Positions 1 to 11,927 of a stretch of 64,000 nucleotides of DNA are shown here, piece by piece. Source of the stretch: Adiantum capillus-veneris (lineage: Eukaryota > Streptophyta > Polypodiopsida > Polypodiales > Pteridaceae); contig CM043960.1 of assembly GCA_014529385.2 (NCBI GenBank), forward strand, positions 37,648,781 to 37,712,780, given 5' to 3'. Position numbers and translations under genes: made by a program. Numbering within the stretch: position 1 is the first letter of the stretch; each line of letters opens with the position of its first letter. The notes under the pieces were generated by a model, which ran no database searches, was not told the DNA's origin, and worked only from the letters and a program-made list of their open reading frames with translations.

Positions 1-1
1 T

Positions 2-2071
2 TTGTCATATGCTTTGGTGCCACAAGTGCAGCGCAAAAAATTGGATGATAAGGCTGTCAAATGTATTTTTGTTGGTTATAGTGCTGAAAGCAAAGGTTAC
101 AGGTTGTATCATCTGCAAAAAAAACGTATTCTGGTTTCTCGGGATGTCGTGTTTGTGGAAGATTCTGTTCAGCCCTTGCTGTCATGTACTAGAGACAGTA
201 ATGTAAGCTCACATGACATTTATGGCACTTTGTTGCCTCTTTTGAGTGGTGGAAATACGAATGTAAGTTCCAATGAGGCAAATGTACAGCCTATGGGGGT
301 TTGTGAAAATGTTTTAGATCAGCCTATTACTGATGCAGATGTACATGATGTACTTGATGAGGAAAGGGCTGAAAATGAGTAGGCTAGAGGTATGCCAAAA
401 TGGCTGGTGCACACTTTGCGTGACAGTAAATCGGATGCACCTTTGTCTAGTCATACTTGTTTAGGCTCTCGCCATGCATCTTATGCATCAGATTGTTATG
501 CTTTGGCTGTGTCTAGCTTACATGATGTTGAGGAGCCTCTGTCTTTTGATGAAGCACAGAATTCAGAAAATTGGATGGCTGCCATGCAATCAGAATATGA
601 TGCACTTATAGAAAATGACACATGGACTTTATGTGATTTGCCTCCTAGCAAAAAGGCCATTGGTACGAAGTGGGTTTACAAGTTGAAACGCAAGCCGGAT
701 GGTAAGATCGATCGCCATAAGGCTCGACTTGTTGCAAAGGGTTATGCACAACAAAAAGGCATTGATTATGAAGAGACTTTTGCTCCCACTTGTCGTATGA
801 CTACTGTGCGTTTTCTACGTGGATTGGCAGCTCATTTTGGTTGGGATGTACATCAATCAGACATTGTTATTGCTTTCTTGAATGGTGACATATTTGAGGA
901 AGTTTATGTAACGCAGCCTCGTGGTTTTGTCATAAAAGGACAAGAGGACAAAGTGTGCAGATGTAAGAAGGCTCTGTATGGGTTGAAGCAATCTCCTCAT
1001 GCTTGGTATGAGAAAGCTGACACTCATTTGGTGAAACGAGGCTTTCGTAATAGTCCAATAGAAAGCACATTGTATGTAAAGCGTGAGGGTGATGTACTTC
1101 TCATTGTGGTTCTTTATGTTGATGATTTGCTGATCACTAGACCAAATGAGAGACATATTGCTGAGTTTAAGGCTGATTTGAATGCTACTTTCAAGATGAA
1201 AGATTTGGGGCTTTTGCTTCATTACTTGGGTATACAGTTTAAGCAGTGTGATGGTGGTATTGCCTTGTGTCAGAGAAGTTACACAGAGACATTGCTATGT
1301 AAGTTTGGACTTGAGGATTGCAAACCTATTGCCACTCCCATGGAAACAGGTTTGAAGTTGACTCTACATGATGCTGGCGATCCTACTGATGTCACTCTTT
1401 ATCAAACTGTTGTTGGCTGCCTCATTTATGTATGCAACACGAGGCCGAATATTTGGTTTGCAGTCTCACAGGTCAGCAGATTTATGCATAGCCTAGGGTC
1501 TAAGCATTGGTAGGCTGTCAAGAGGATTTTCCGCTACCTTAGTGGCACTTTACATGTTGGCTTGTTTTATCCCAAGGGGGGATCATTGCCACCAGACTTA
1601 CATGCTTTTTCGGACTCAGATTGGGCTGGTTGTTTTGACATGTGAGTGTCCACAAGTGGTTTTTGTTTCATGCTTGGCAGTTCATGTATATCATGGTTGA
1701 GCAAGAAGCAACCTACTGTGGCCACTTCGAGTTGTGAGGCTGAGTACAGGGCAGTCTTCACAGCTACGGTTGAGTGTGTATGGCTTAGACGCCTTATGGC
1801 TGATTTGGGTGTTGGAGAGGACACTGCCAACACTATCTACACTGACAGTCAGAGCGCATTGGCAGTTGCGAGGAACCCAGTTTTTCATGCTCGCACAAAG
1901 CACATTGAGGTGCATTACCACTATGTCAGGGAGAGGCTCTCAACAGGAGAGATGAGCTTGGCTTATGTGCCAACATAGAACAACCTTGCAGATCTTTTCA
2001 CAAAGGCATTGTCTCGTGAGAAGCTTGAAGCTTTCCGCAAAGCTTTGGGCTTACTCCCCTTTTTGGACTGA
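2..2071 (+). pseudogene. Copia pol fragment (integrase end, RT, RNase H) with four nonsense codons
   Basis: The reading frame beginning at base 2 continues to TGA at 2069-2071 without a net frameshift, but is broken by stops at 380-382, 1511-1513, 1643-1645 and 1976-1978. Recognisable in order: the end of the integrase region (IFVGYSAESKGYR), the RT start (AIGTKWVYKLKRKPDG), RT motifs QSDIVIAFLNGD, ALYGLKQSP and the catalytic YVDDLL, then RNase H (SDSDWAG, CEAEYRA, KHIEVHYHYVRE). Compared with the other copy in the window, all four stops are C-to-T changes: three CAG to TAG and one CGA to TGA. The protein would be catalytically dead as written. The order integrase, RT, RNase H is diagnostic of Copia rather than gypsy. 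Confidence 0.95.
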
Positions 2072-2146
2072 TCCTGTCCTCAGGGCATGGCACTTCCCTT
2101 TACTCATGTGCCAACTCTCGTTCACCGCATCACTCCAGGGGGTATT

Positions 2147-2525
2147 TGTTACCATATACATGTGGTAGTGATGTGTGTGAACACCCTAGAACCGCCGGGG
2201 CATTTTTTCCCTCTTTAGGAGGTTTTCTCCCCTGTGCATTGTATATACGCCCATCACTCTAGGGCTATCTATCTTATCATTGCACCCTAAGCAACACACT
2301 CTCCATTGTGTGCCTTGAGCTTCCTTCGTCTTTTCCAAGCTGTGTGTGTTTCTCTGCAACCCTAATTCCAAGAGGTTTTCCCCCCCGTGCATTGTATATA
2401 CGCCCATCACTCTAGGGCTATCTATCTTTCCATTGCACACTAAGCAACACACTCTCCATTGTGTGCCTTGACTTCCTTCCTCTTCTCCAAGCTGTGTGTG
2501 TTTCTCTGCAACCCTAATTACAACA
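2147..2525 (+). repeat. 3' LTR of Copia C1 with internal tandem duplication
   Basis: It starts TGTTACCATATACATG right after the polypurine tract (about 2134-2146) and ends CTAATTACAACA. It is 379 bp against 227 bp in the other copy. The excess is a tandem duplication of about 153 bp: the block beginning GAGGTTTTCTCC at 2219 begins again as GAGGTTTTCCCC at 2372, and both end in CTAATT-CAA-like text. Confidence 0.93.
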
Positions 2526-2830
2526 TGGTTATGTAAGCATGAACATCCCTTTTCATGGTAGACCGGTAAACTCCTAACCAGGTTAGTCATGGCAAAGTCT
2601 AGTCTTCTACAAAATGAATTCCTACTACCGTGGTGTGAGCTTGTTTTAGGTAGTTTGCTTGTTTCTCAAGGTTTATATAATCCCATCTTTGTTTTTACGA
2701 TACAATCTTCCAACCAACAAATGATACAAAGCTAATTGCTATGGCAGCTGTGGTGTAGTTGGGAGTGGGATTTGTGAATCTACTTGATCTATGGTCATCA
2801 AAGAGATGAGATCTTCTGACTATCTAGGAA
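2526..2830. other. No recognisable gene; gypsy G2 flank
   Basis: This stretch lies between the Copia 3' LTR and the first recognisable RNase H codons of gypsy G2. It probably corresponds to the RNase H-integrase spacer of G2 on the minus strand, but I see no motif that proves it. Confidence 0.3.
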
Positions 2831-4225
2831 TCATTTCCATTGAGAACATGTAAGCATCATGAAAATCATCATCCGCTCCTTTCGGGGTTTCCCCAGAGGT
2901 GATCCTTGATGATAGGTGATATGATGATGCACAATGCCCTTCATGACTACCGATGTGAAATTAAACTCTAGTAGGATGATAAACCATATTACAATCCTAC
3001 GAGTGTTGCATGGCTTGTTTACCGGATAGAGTAAGGCTCGGTGGTCCATGAAGAAGAAAAAATTATTAGCCAATAAGTAGTGTCAAATGTTTTTTCACTA
3101 TATACACCATTCCGAGTCCTTCCCTTTCAATTGTGGTGTGGTTGTTTTTTACTATGTTTAGATGTCTGCTAGCATATGAAATAGGGAAATCCATTGTCCC
3201 CTCTCCTTGTTGGGCTAGTATGCAACCGATAGAAAAATTTTGAGGCATCTACATGCACATGGAAAAATTTGTTTTGATCAGGGGTCTTCAATATCGATGC
3301 TGAAGAGAAGGTTGATTTAAGCTTTTGAAAGGACGCTTTGCATTCTTTAGTCGATTCAACGTGAGTAATAAGGCCATAAATGGGTTTTTCAATGATAGTA
3401 TACATAGAGATAAATCTACGGTAATAGCCATTATGTCCCATGAATGCCTGAACTTCCTTACCACTCGTTGTTCTAGGCATCTCAACAATTGCTACCACTT
3501 TTTCCATGTCAGTAGAAATGCCATCTTTTGAGACAATATGTCCAAGAATTTTGCTCTGTCTAACCAAGAATACACATTTCTCAAGATTTAAGCAAATCCT
3601 ATATAGACAGCATTTCTCAAAGACACACTTGAGGTGCTCAAATGGTTTTTTCTTTTTGCAAAATACATGCAAAGATCATCTATGTAAACTGCTAGGAAAT
3701 TTCACAAGATATTCTTTAAATGCATGGCTCATTAGTCTCTAGAATGTTGTTGGTGCATTAGTCAGTCCAAAAGGCATGACTATGTACACAAAAATGTCCC
3801 ATTCAGTGGGGGCAAAATCCGTTTAATTGTTGATCTTTTAGATCTATGGCCAAATGGTTGTAACAAAAAAATCCATCCAAGAAGTTATAAGCTTGTTTTT
3901 TAGCCACCTGCTCTAAAACATGATCTGTGATAAGAAGAGGATAGTTATCTCATATGGTAGGAGCATTCACCTTCTTGAGGTTAACACACACTCTGAGTTT
4001 TCCATTCGTTTTTGGTACTACCACAATTGGTGATACCCAATCAGCGTGTTCAATTTTGTATATGAACTCAACTTCCTGGAGTTTCTCTATCTTGTCCTTA
4101 ATCATTTTAGTGAATGTCTCATTGTAGGTGTAGGGCCTTTGTCTACTCGGTTTAGTATCATCTCTCACAGGGATAGTGTGCTGACAAATTTCAGGATTCA
4201 CTCCCTTGAGATCTTTGTAAGACAA
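2831..4225 (-). pseudogene. Gypsy G2 reverse transcriptase and RNase H remnant
   Basis: Read on the minus strand this is a Ty3/gypsy pol segment in several frames. 4225-3950 holds the RT N-terminus (IPVRDDTKPSRQRPY, then DWVSPIVVVPKTNGKLRVCV, the usual gypsy WxSPxVxVxKK-RxCVDxRxLN block). 3672-3250 holds the RT thumb/connection (LGHIVSKDG, VQAFMGHNGYYRRFI). 3248-3066 is RNase H (SIGCILAQ, ISYASRHLN, TIEREGLGMVY) and 3073-2831 its end (HRALLYPVNKP). The catalytic YxDD segment between 3950 and 3672 is not in an open frame. Frameshifts and stops make it non-functional. The family looks like the non-chromovirus Tat/Athila branch; this is inferred from the RNase H text and the PBS. Confidence 0.85.
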
Positions 4226-4633
4226 AGTGAAGACATCCCTATACTCCTTTAGATTTTTAATGAGGATTTCTTCCTCTTCTTTCTTCCCGAGACAAATCTG
4301 TAGCTATGTATGGTGGCTTCGAGTCTTCCCCAGGTTCTGCTAGGTCAATCCTTTTGGCATTTTAGGACCCTCAAAAGGATTTTTTAGGTTGCTTGGGTTG
4401 TCTCATTGGTTGCTCCACTATGATTTTTTGATCTTGCATACTTATTATAATGCGACAGAACACTAATTGCCCCTGGTTTATCACTTTCAGACTCCATTGT
4501 AGTGGTCTAGACCTCCTCTAAGGTACTTTTTAACTTCTTATACTTAGATTTTGCTCAGTTTTTGTCATTGGAGGTTCCTTTGCTTTGGTTTCATCATGTT
4601 TTCTTGGTTTTTGTTTGGACTTGCTTTGTTGAT

Positions 4634-6109
4634 TTATGTTTTTTCTTTCTTTGAGATAGGGTATCTGCCGATGATCTTATCCTTGATACAATATTTTGCA
4701 TCTACTATCATCAGAAATTGAGTTTTGTCTCCTATTTTTGGCTCTGATTGTTTTCTTCTTAGTTTCTTCTCTTGTTTCCTACGATATCTCTGTCGGCGTT
4801 TGCAATGCTGAATTAAAAACTCAAAAAACTTTTCTTCCCCTCCCTTGAGTAGCAGCTTCGCCCCGACGTGTTCCTTTTTATATTCAGATTCCTCAGTCTT
4901 AAGTGTGTCCTCCTCCAACTCATCAATGGCGTCATAGTAGTGATCAAAGAAAAATTGTTGTTCCTTAATCAATTTTATAGATACAGGAATTATGTCGTAT
5001 CCCTCCTCATCACAAAATTCTGGAGGTGTGTATTTGTTGTGACACATACATCCATAGTGGCCAAATCTGAGTCCGCTCAAATGGCTCAAACAAGTGTTTT
5101 GGAAAGGGTTCTGGTGTATACCCAACATCATTTACTTCTCGACCTAAGATACAATCTTCTCAACGTAAAATACCACTCTTCAAGGCTCCACACATCCAAA
5201 TTGATATGTCTTTATTCAACCGCAATGGTAGTTTAGTTTCAGTTGAGGTCTCTAAATCCAATTCCTAGATTGGTGTTCTTAGAATATCCTGTGTTTTTCA
5301 CCTGCTCTCTTGGCCGGTGTTTCTCCCACTAAGCCTTCAAACCCATTGCTTGGTATGTGTAACTCATGCGGACCTCTTCTTGTCTTGGTGTCACTTGTTC
5401 TTCTTTGGTTAATAGTGGTTTCCACATCTCTTTTCCAATTTTCATGATTGAGGTGGCTGCCTCAAGTCGTGCTTCCCCATTGATTGACCATACTGCCAAA
5501 TGCTCTTTCATTTGGTCCCAAATTTTGTTATGTTTCAGGTCTCATACCCATGATGATTTCTCGGATCAAGTATCTTTGGTACTTTGTCTGTTCAACCTCC
5601 TTCAAAGTCATCATAAAGAATTTATTGCTATAACAATCCCTAAAGGGATGGATAGAAAGGTCTGCTAGGCCTTTCTCCCTTATCTTGAAGATGGACACGA
5701 TTTTCAAGGGTGTCTGTTGCCCTAATTTAGCATAAATTCTCCATATTAAATTTGTGACATTATTGTCCTCCCAATAGTAAACTCCAAGTCATGGGTTATT
5801 AGTAGTTATGCGCTCAAGAGGTATGGCCTCTATTTGTTCATATCCTTCTAATTCTAACACAGGTGGTCCCTCCTTAGTGGTCATGTTTAGAATCGATGTA
5901 TTAGCTTCCAATCCCCATCGATCCACAGTGTCAGTGTTTTGAATTTTGAGATATTGCACTTTTTTTTGGTCCATATAGAAGGTATCCTGCTTGTTGGCTC
6001 TAACCTCGTCTTCAAACTCAATTGTGTGGTCATTGATCCTTTCCACATACTCTTCATTAGGATCTAGGTAAATATGGGCCCCATGCTTGTTAGTCTTGTA
6101 GAAGGTCAA
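4634..6109 (-). pseudogene. Gypsy G2 region between gag and RT (linker), degraded
   Basis: Minus-strand fragments at 6109-5789, 5511-5329 and 5131-4634 lie upstream of the RT block in element orientation. The 5131-4634 piece has CHNKYTPPEFCDEEGYDIIP followed by an acidic and then a lysine/arginine-rich stretch. The phrase FCDE-GYD-P also occurs in gypsy G1 just after its protease (about 54470-54520: KFCDENGYDVVP). That shared phrase places this block between protease and RT and links the two families. I cannot identify the protease itself in G2. The 6109-5789 piece (106 residues) resembles nothing I can name. Confidence 0.55.
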
Positions 6110-8182
6110 AATGTGCTTGAACCTGAGAGAGGTCCCAGTCCCTCATTGAGTGGAGAAGGAAGACATCTCGAAACTTGAGTCGGATTAAGTGTTAGACACT
6201 TCTTCCACTATAGTCTCTAAAGGATTCCCTTGGTCAACGCTCTCCTTTGTAGATATTCTACTCTCAGCTTCTCTATTATATCATTGATTCACTGCAATAC
6301 GACTTGACCTTAGGTACATAAAGACTTGAACTACTCAATGGAAATGAACAAGTGGCATTTTGTACCAATACCAACCTGTTTCTCTTGTCGTAAATCCAAT
6401 ATGATAGTTTTCCAAGCTAGAAACCGATCACTCCTATGCAATCAAGGGTAAATAAGTTAGCCTATTCATCAATAAGAACGTGCAAAGATTCTTGGTGCAA
6501 TTTTTTCTTCAATCTTCTCAAAATAGCCACAAGGTCAATCTGTAACCTTCAAATCGAGAAAACTCAATTTCAAGTAGCAAACAGTATCCAAATGACTTCA
6601 AACTTGCTCGGCTAATTACATAAGGTGTCTTTCGGCCTTGTGAACCAGAAAATATCAAAATGGGACTCTCTGGCTAACAAGAGATAATAAGCGCACGTAT
6701 TATCTACTTGGTCAAAAAATGACAAATTTTCACTTTTGTTGGTTCACACTAGCCAAGCATGTATCCAATAAGCCCTAAATGAAGTTATTTCAATTTTTGG
6801 GCAATTTGATCTAATTCCCCAATAGTTTTTGCATTTGGTAGTCTCAATTGAATCTCAAGTGGTCATGCAAGTCAAATGATGTCCAAATTACTTGAAACTT
6901 CTTCAAAACACTCTATTTCTACCCTAGACCCAACCCTCTTTGAAAAAAGTTGCAAAAAATGAATTTTTGGGATAGGAAATATTAAGCACGCTTATTATTC
7001 TATGGAGTAATTTGTCAATTTGTTTGCCCTGTGCTAGATGTCCACACCCTAATCATCAAGCCACAAATTAAGTTTCATGAAGTTTGGTTCAATTTTGAAG
7101 TTCCTAGGCCAAATATTGTGTCTGAAGTTTGGTTCCATTGATTTTTGAGCCTATCTAGCAACTTACAAGTGCAAATGTTGTCAAACTTGAATCAGAGCCT
7201 CCTTACACTATGCTAATACTTGTAGAGTTAAAAAATGGTTAAATTATTGCTTTTTTAAGCCCCAAGATATTAAGTGTGCTTATTATCTAGGTGCCTATTT
7301 TTGTAACATTTTTCTACTTTTTCACTTACCATAGTTGTAACAAAGTGTTTGACGACCTGTCAAGAAGCTTTATGAAGTTCTATTTATCATGTGTTTTTAG
7401 CCTCAGTTGTCTTTCTGTTCAAAGAGAAGGTTGTTTTGGCCCAATTTTTGCTACCCAAATGGAATTAAAATATATTGTGCCTTCATGAAAGTGTTAGCAT
7501 ATCACCCAACAAGATGTCCACGTGGAAAAAGTTGAGCTTCAGGTCTGAGAAAAAAAAGTGCTTATTATCTTCAAGATAGATTTTGCACTTTTTTGGGAGT
7601 TTGATGGCATTCAGATCTTATATAAGCTAATGTAAGTATTTTTGGCCAATAAAACTCACTTTAACATGCATCCACCATTGGGAAGATAATAAGCCCATTT
7701 TTTTGCCAAACTTTGAAAATTTTCTTGAAAGTTGATTTTTGACTTACTCATAGGTTGCTATGGCCTTTCCAAGATCAATGATGACAAGCTTTGAACTCAC
7801 CTTATGAGTCCTGTACCTGAAAATTTGAATTTTTTTGCAAGAAACCTTACTGAGAATAAATCAATGGTTGAGATAGATTGGAAATATTCTTTGATTCCTA
7901 CTTATCCTACCCCTAATCACATGTGCAAATGATAGTGGAAAGTTTTTTTGTGTTTCTTTGCTTGAAAAGTGACTCAATCCTCAGACTTTGACATAGCCTA
8001 AGATATCAACCACTCAAAACAACCTAATCTAAGCCTAAAGGTCCTTGGCGAGTACGACTACTCCCAAGACACCTCTACACAGTTGAAGTAGAAGTTTGTT
8101 TTGGTACTCCACAAAAACCTAGAGGAAGATTTTGGACAATTCTATTGAGCATTGAGGTTTTTCCTAGTTTAGCTCACCTTGT
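6110..8182 (-). other. Gypsy G2 long untranslated leader
   Basis: About 2 kb between the PBS (8183-8199, minus strand) and the first coding remnant. No gene is visible. It holds a dispersed array of imperfect 24-bp palindromes embedded in loosely repeating AT-rich text (see the next entry). Confidence 0.6.
6682..7707. repeat. Dispersed 24-bp palindrome array in the G2 leader
   Basis: The half-site AGATAATAAGYG meets its reverse complement at 6682-6705, 6977-7000 and 7265-7288. One arm is kept at 7547-7570 and 7684-7707. Starts are 295, 288, 282 and 137 bp apart. At 6682 ten of twelve base pairs of the palindrome are intact. Further half-sites (CTTATTATC) lie at about 8550-8561 and 8860-8870, beyond the PBS in the LTR region. 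Confidence 0.75.
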
Positions 8183-8199
8183 CCCCAACAATGGTGCCA
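8183..8199 (-). other. Primer-binding site of gypsy G2
   Basis: On the minus strand it reads TGGCACCATTGTTGGGG, a decayed form of the plant gypsy PBS TGGCGCCGTTGCCGGGG. It sits three bases inside an LTR edge that reads TGTGGGGCTACCC on the plus strand from 8203. This fixes the orientation of G2 as right to left. Confidence 0.7.
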
Positions 8200-8202
8200 A
8201 AA

Positions 8203-8990
8203 TGTGGGGCTACCCTAATGCCAAGCCTCGCTATCTTATTGCAGTGACTGTGAGAACCACGAACATAAAAGTCATATCGTGGGACGGAGTCAACTCGACT
8301 AGTGCATGGTGGCTAGGAGAGATTGTCAATACCTTGGAAAACACACTCAATCCCTATCTTATTCCAATCTACACACTACTGCATGTCAGGCAGCAATAGC
8401 TATCTAACGACATCGTAGACAAATCTCAATGGTTCACCAAACGAAGCAAACGAAGTCCAAACGAGATGAAACTTATAGGATGGGTAGACAACATCTAATG
8501 GCACATGCCTATGCCCTCAAATTCCCCTTTTGACCACTTACCAAAATCACACTTATTATCTACAAGGCAAATTCGACCTAACCATTTTCAGTCCCGAATG
8601 CACCATAGAGCTTAGCAATGATGCTCCTGCACCCTTCTAATGCATATATAATATAGTTTTTTAATGTAAACACTAAGTTATAAACACATTAAAGAGTAGG
8701 TGAGCAACAAAAAAAAAAACATTTTTACCGCAAGAAAAGCAGAATGTCACAAAGAGATTTCACATGTGAACGCAATGAAGCTCACGACACTTCACGAGGG
8801 AGTTATGAGCTTGAGAAGAAAGCAAGAGAGTACATAGTGCTATGAGAAACAGTTGTATCGCTTATTATCCAAAAAAGACTCCTTTAGATTTTATAAAAAA
8901 TGGCTCATAATCACATAATTGTTTACAGTTAACTCTGGAAAGCAAGAAATTACAAGAGCTCAGGGCTATGGATTTCTAAATCGATAAAAA
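8203..8990 (-). repeat. 5' LTR of gypsy G2 (outer end not defined)
   Basis: The inner edge at 8203 is set by the adjacent PBS. I could not find the partner LTR, which would lie left of the window or beyond Copia C1, so the outer boundary given here is only approximate. No coding potential is visible. Confidence 0.4.
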
Positions 8991-10300
8991 AATTTGAAAG
9001 ATTACATCATAGGCTGGATATATATAGGATCTGATGTTAGCTATGTGCTAACATCATCGGAGTAGGGTTGGTAAGCCAAGTTGTGGATCTTCAAAATTGA
9101 AGAGCCCTTGCTATATTAGAGCATAGCTTTGCAATGTGGTGGACCTAGAGTAAATGGCCAATGTCCAAGGTGTACTATTGCATGACCAAGCCCTTGCTTC
9201 TTTGAATGGAAGCAAAGTTTGGACAAGTGGTGGACAAAACATGATTTTGTGGACTAAAACATGAATTGCGCTTTTAAAAAGTCTTGGCCGGAAAATAGAA
9301 ATCACAAAAACTATCAATATCAATATTATTATAAAAGTGGCTTTGTAGCTTACATGGCATTCTAATAAGTAAATCCTACACGGAAAGGAATGTATAGATC
9401 ACAAGAACACAAAGGAAGCACACACATATTCCATGCATGTAGAGCATACGTGTGGGCATAAAGCTCGACATTGCACACATCATGCACAATGCAGGTAGGA
9501 GGCCATCATTGTGCACAAAATACAAAGATGTCGTTGCACACAACACGAACAGGATTCCATCATTGTGCTCAATAAAGGCATGCTACATCACACACCTTAT
9601 GGATACGTGGTGATGAGTGCAGTGTGGAACAAGCAACAACCTTTTGAAAGATCCATCTCTCTCTCTCTCTTTCCATGTGTGCTTAAAGGTTCTCTGTCAC
9701 TCTTTCTTGTGCACATAAATACAAAGTTTGTGAGACAGATTTTGAATTCTTTTTGCATCCCTAACTCACTCACATGTACAAACACACACAAATGCACATA
9801 ATCTCTCAAATTGTCTCCCTCTCTATCTTGCACATACATAAAAATAGTCAATCTATCACTCTTGCTCTCTTTGCCCTCTTTCCTCTTGATTAATGAGTCA
9901 AATCTATCATTCTTGCTTTCTGTCTCTCTCAAAAATCAAGAAACCACAGTCATGATCCATCATTGTTGCTATCTTTGTCCTCTTCACTCTTGCATAGGTT
10001 CATCAAATTGCATGTGTGTTATCTCATTGTAATAGTCATGCATAATATTGATACACATTTATGTCTGCCACACATAGGAGACATATGTACATAAATATTA
10101 AAGATAACTAAAATGTTATACTACTTGTAAACTTGAATGGGCGGATGACTTATTTTTGGGTTCCGTTAAGATTGATTAATCTTGTTCAAGTGATGGAGCC
10201 CTCTTGAGTTTTCTTTCCTCTATTCCATTTGTAAATTTGATTGTGATTTTGTTTTTCAATAAAAGTAATGTAGTCTAGTGATATGCCTAATGAACATATC

Positions 10301-10541
10301 ACAAGTAAACAAACAATATGTGGATAGAAAGATGATATTTTGTTGGGATAAAAAGAAATGATTCACTAGACTAGTGATTTCTCCCTTTTGAATAGCTTTG
10401 GCTAGACATGTGGTGGAGACTATGACAAGTAAACAAACAATATGTGGATAGAAAGATGATATTTTGTTGGGATAAAAAGAAATGATTCACTAGACTAGTG
10501 ATTTCTCCCTTTTGAATAGCTTTGGCTAGACATGTGGTGGA
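10301..10541. repeat. Tandem duplication, 124-bp unit, two copies
   Basis: The block starting ACAAGTAAACAAACAATATG at 10301 starts again at 10425 and runs to TAGACATGTGGTGGA. The two copies appear identical over most of their length, so the duplication is recent. Confidence 0.9.
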
Positions 10542-11399
10542 TGTATAATGCTCACATTTCTCTATGGGATATAGGTTGGACAAGGGGTGAACTTTTAGGC
10601 CATTGGACTTTAAGGAACTCCAAACAATACCTTGTACTCTCAATCCTCCTTGGTATATAGGTTGGACGGGTGGTGGACCTTGTTTGAATAAAAATCACTC
10701 TGAAATGGTAGCAAATTGGGAAATCTTAAATCTATATAAACTAGTATAGATCCGCAGTTTTGATCTGCAGTTTAATCCTTCAGAAATTGGCTCAAAATCC
10801 GTCCGATGCCAAACCTTTCCATATTTGCCATGTTTGAAGTCCTTGATCCAAAGATTTGGCGTTTGCTTTCAGAAGTAGATTCCAAATTTTTTGGCTCGAC
10901 TTATTATTATTTTTTCATTATTTACCCTTTCTAGGTTTTTAGCTTTTAAAAATAAAATAAAATTACCCATGATTATTATTAATTGGCCAAATTTTTTCCA
11001 CAATTATTATAATCACTCATATATACATACTCTCTACCTGGCATCTTACTTTTCATGAATGGTGTCAATATGGCTCATTATTATGCTTGCTAAGCGCTAA
11101 AAAGCTCTCAAAAACTATTAAAAGAAAATAAATGACAAGAAAATATTATATACAGAATGATGATCATCTTGCTGCTCGTCTCCCCCCTTCCCATAGTGAG
11201 TCGTCCCCGGACGAACATGTGTCAAGGTGCATGGGTACGAAGTAAGTGTCTATGCATAGCCGTATATTGTGGCTCTAGGATGCAAATGGAAGATATGCAT
11301 GGGGTAACAAAATATGGTGCAAGATGTGGGTTCTAAACTGTATGTTCAAGGGATATTGATGGTGAGGTTGGTTTGAAGCTTCGTGCTCCAAAAAAAAGA

Positions 11400-11483
11400 A
11401 GTTGAAGAAGACGCGCCATGTCTTTGAGGGTGAAAGCTCGTAGTTGAAGAAGACGCGCCATGTCTTTGAGGGTGAAAGCTCGT
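11400..11483. repeat. Tandem duplication, 42-bp unit, two copies
   Basis: The unit AGTTGAAGAAGACGCGCC... repeats exactly with a 42-base offset. Forty-two is a multiple of three, so any frame reading through it stays open, which explains the repeated peptide in the minus frames. Confidence 0.9.
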
Positions 11484-11927
11484 AGTTGTGACACTGCATC
11501 TTCTTTGGATTGATGGCTCTTTTTTAGACACCACTAAAAATGCTTTGATGTGGATTTTGAAGACTGTGAGTTATTCAGCTGCTGGCGGGTTGGTTTTGCC
11601 CTCCATTTCCAAGTGAGTTTTGTGAGTTGTTGATGGTTTGGTTGTATTGGCTTTGTGGTCTTAACAAAAGTTGTAGCTTTTTTTGTTTGGGTTTGTTTGG
11701 GTTGGGTGGATTGGAGTGGGTTGAGTTTTAGTACAACATCTTTTGGGTATCTATATTTTCTTTGGATGGTGCATAATGGATTTTTTAACCCATATTTTTC
11801 TGATCGCCTTTGCAGAACATTGTGGTATAGGTTCAAGTGTTGGTAGAAGAGGTTCCCATAGGTGATCTGTCTATGCGAATGGAGTGGTGAAGGATGTGTC
11901 ATCTAACGTGAGTTGTAAGGTATCATC

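Larger units (their letters stand above)
1..2525 (+). mobile_element. Copia element C1, 3' part, cut by the window edge
   Basis: This is the right-hand part of a Ty1/Copia LTR retrotransposon: end of integrase, reverse transcriptase, RNase H, polypurine tract and 3' LTR. It belongs to the same family as the full copy at 42911-48088 and can be aligned to it by eye almost base for base. The 5' half lies outside the window, so the target-site duplication cannot be checked. It interrupts, or abuts, the minus-strand gypsy G2, whose integrase would be expected to the left of 2831. Several in-frame stops and a rearranged LTR show it is older than the second copy. Confidence 0.95.
8991..11927. other. 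Non-coding stretch with short duplications
   Basis: I recognise no gene here on either strand. The visible structure is a 25-bp hairpin at 9032-9056 (arms TGATGTTAGC, loop TATGT), a 124-bp tandem duplication at 10301-10541, and a 42-bp tandem duplication at 11400-11483. 9650-9960 is rich in CT and CA runs. The short open frames look like chance. Confidence 0.6.

Noticed and set aside
8145-8399. 84-codon plus-strand ORF
   Set aside because: It overlaps the minus-strand PBS and LTR edge of G2 and has no recognisable motif.
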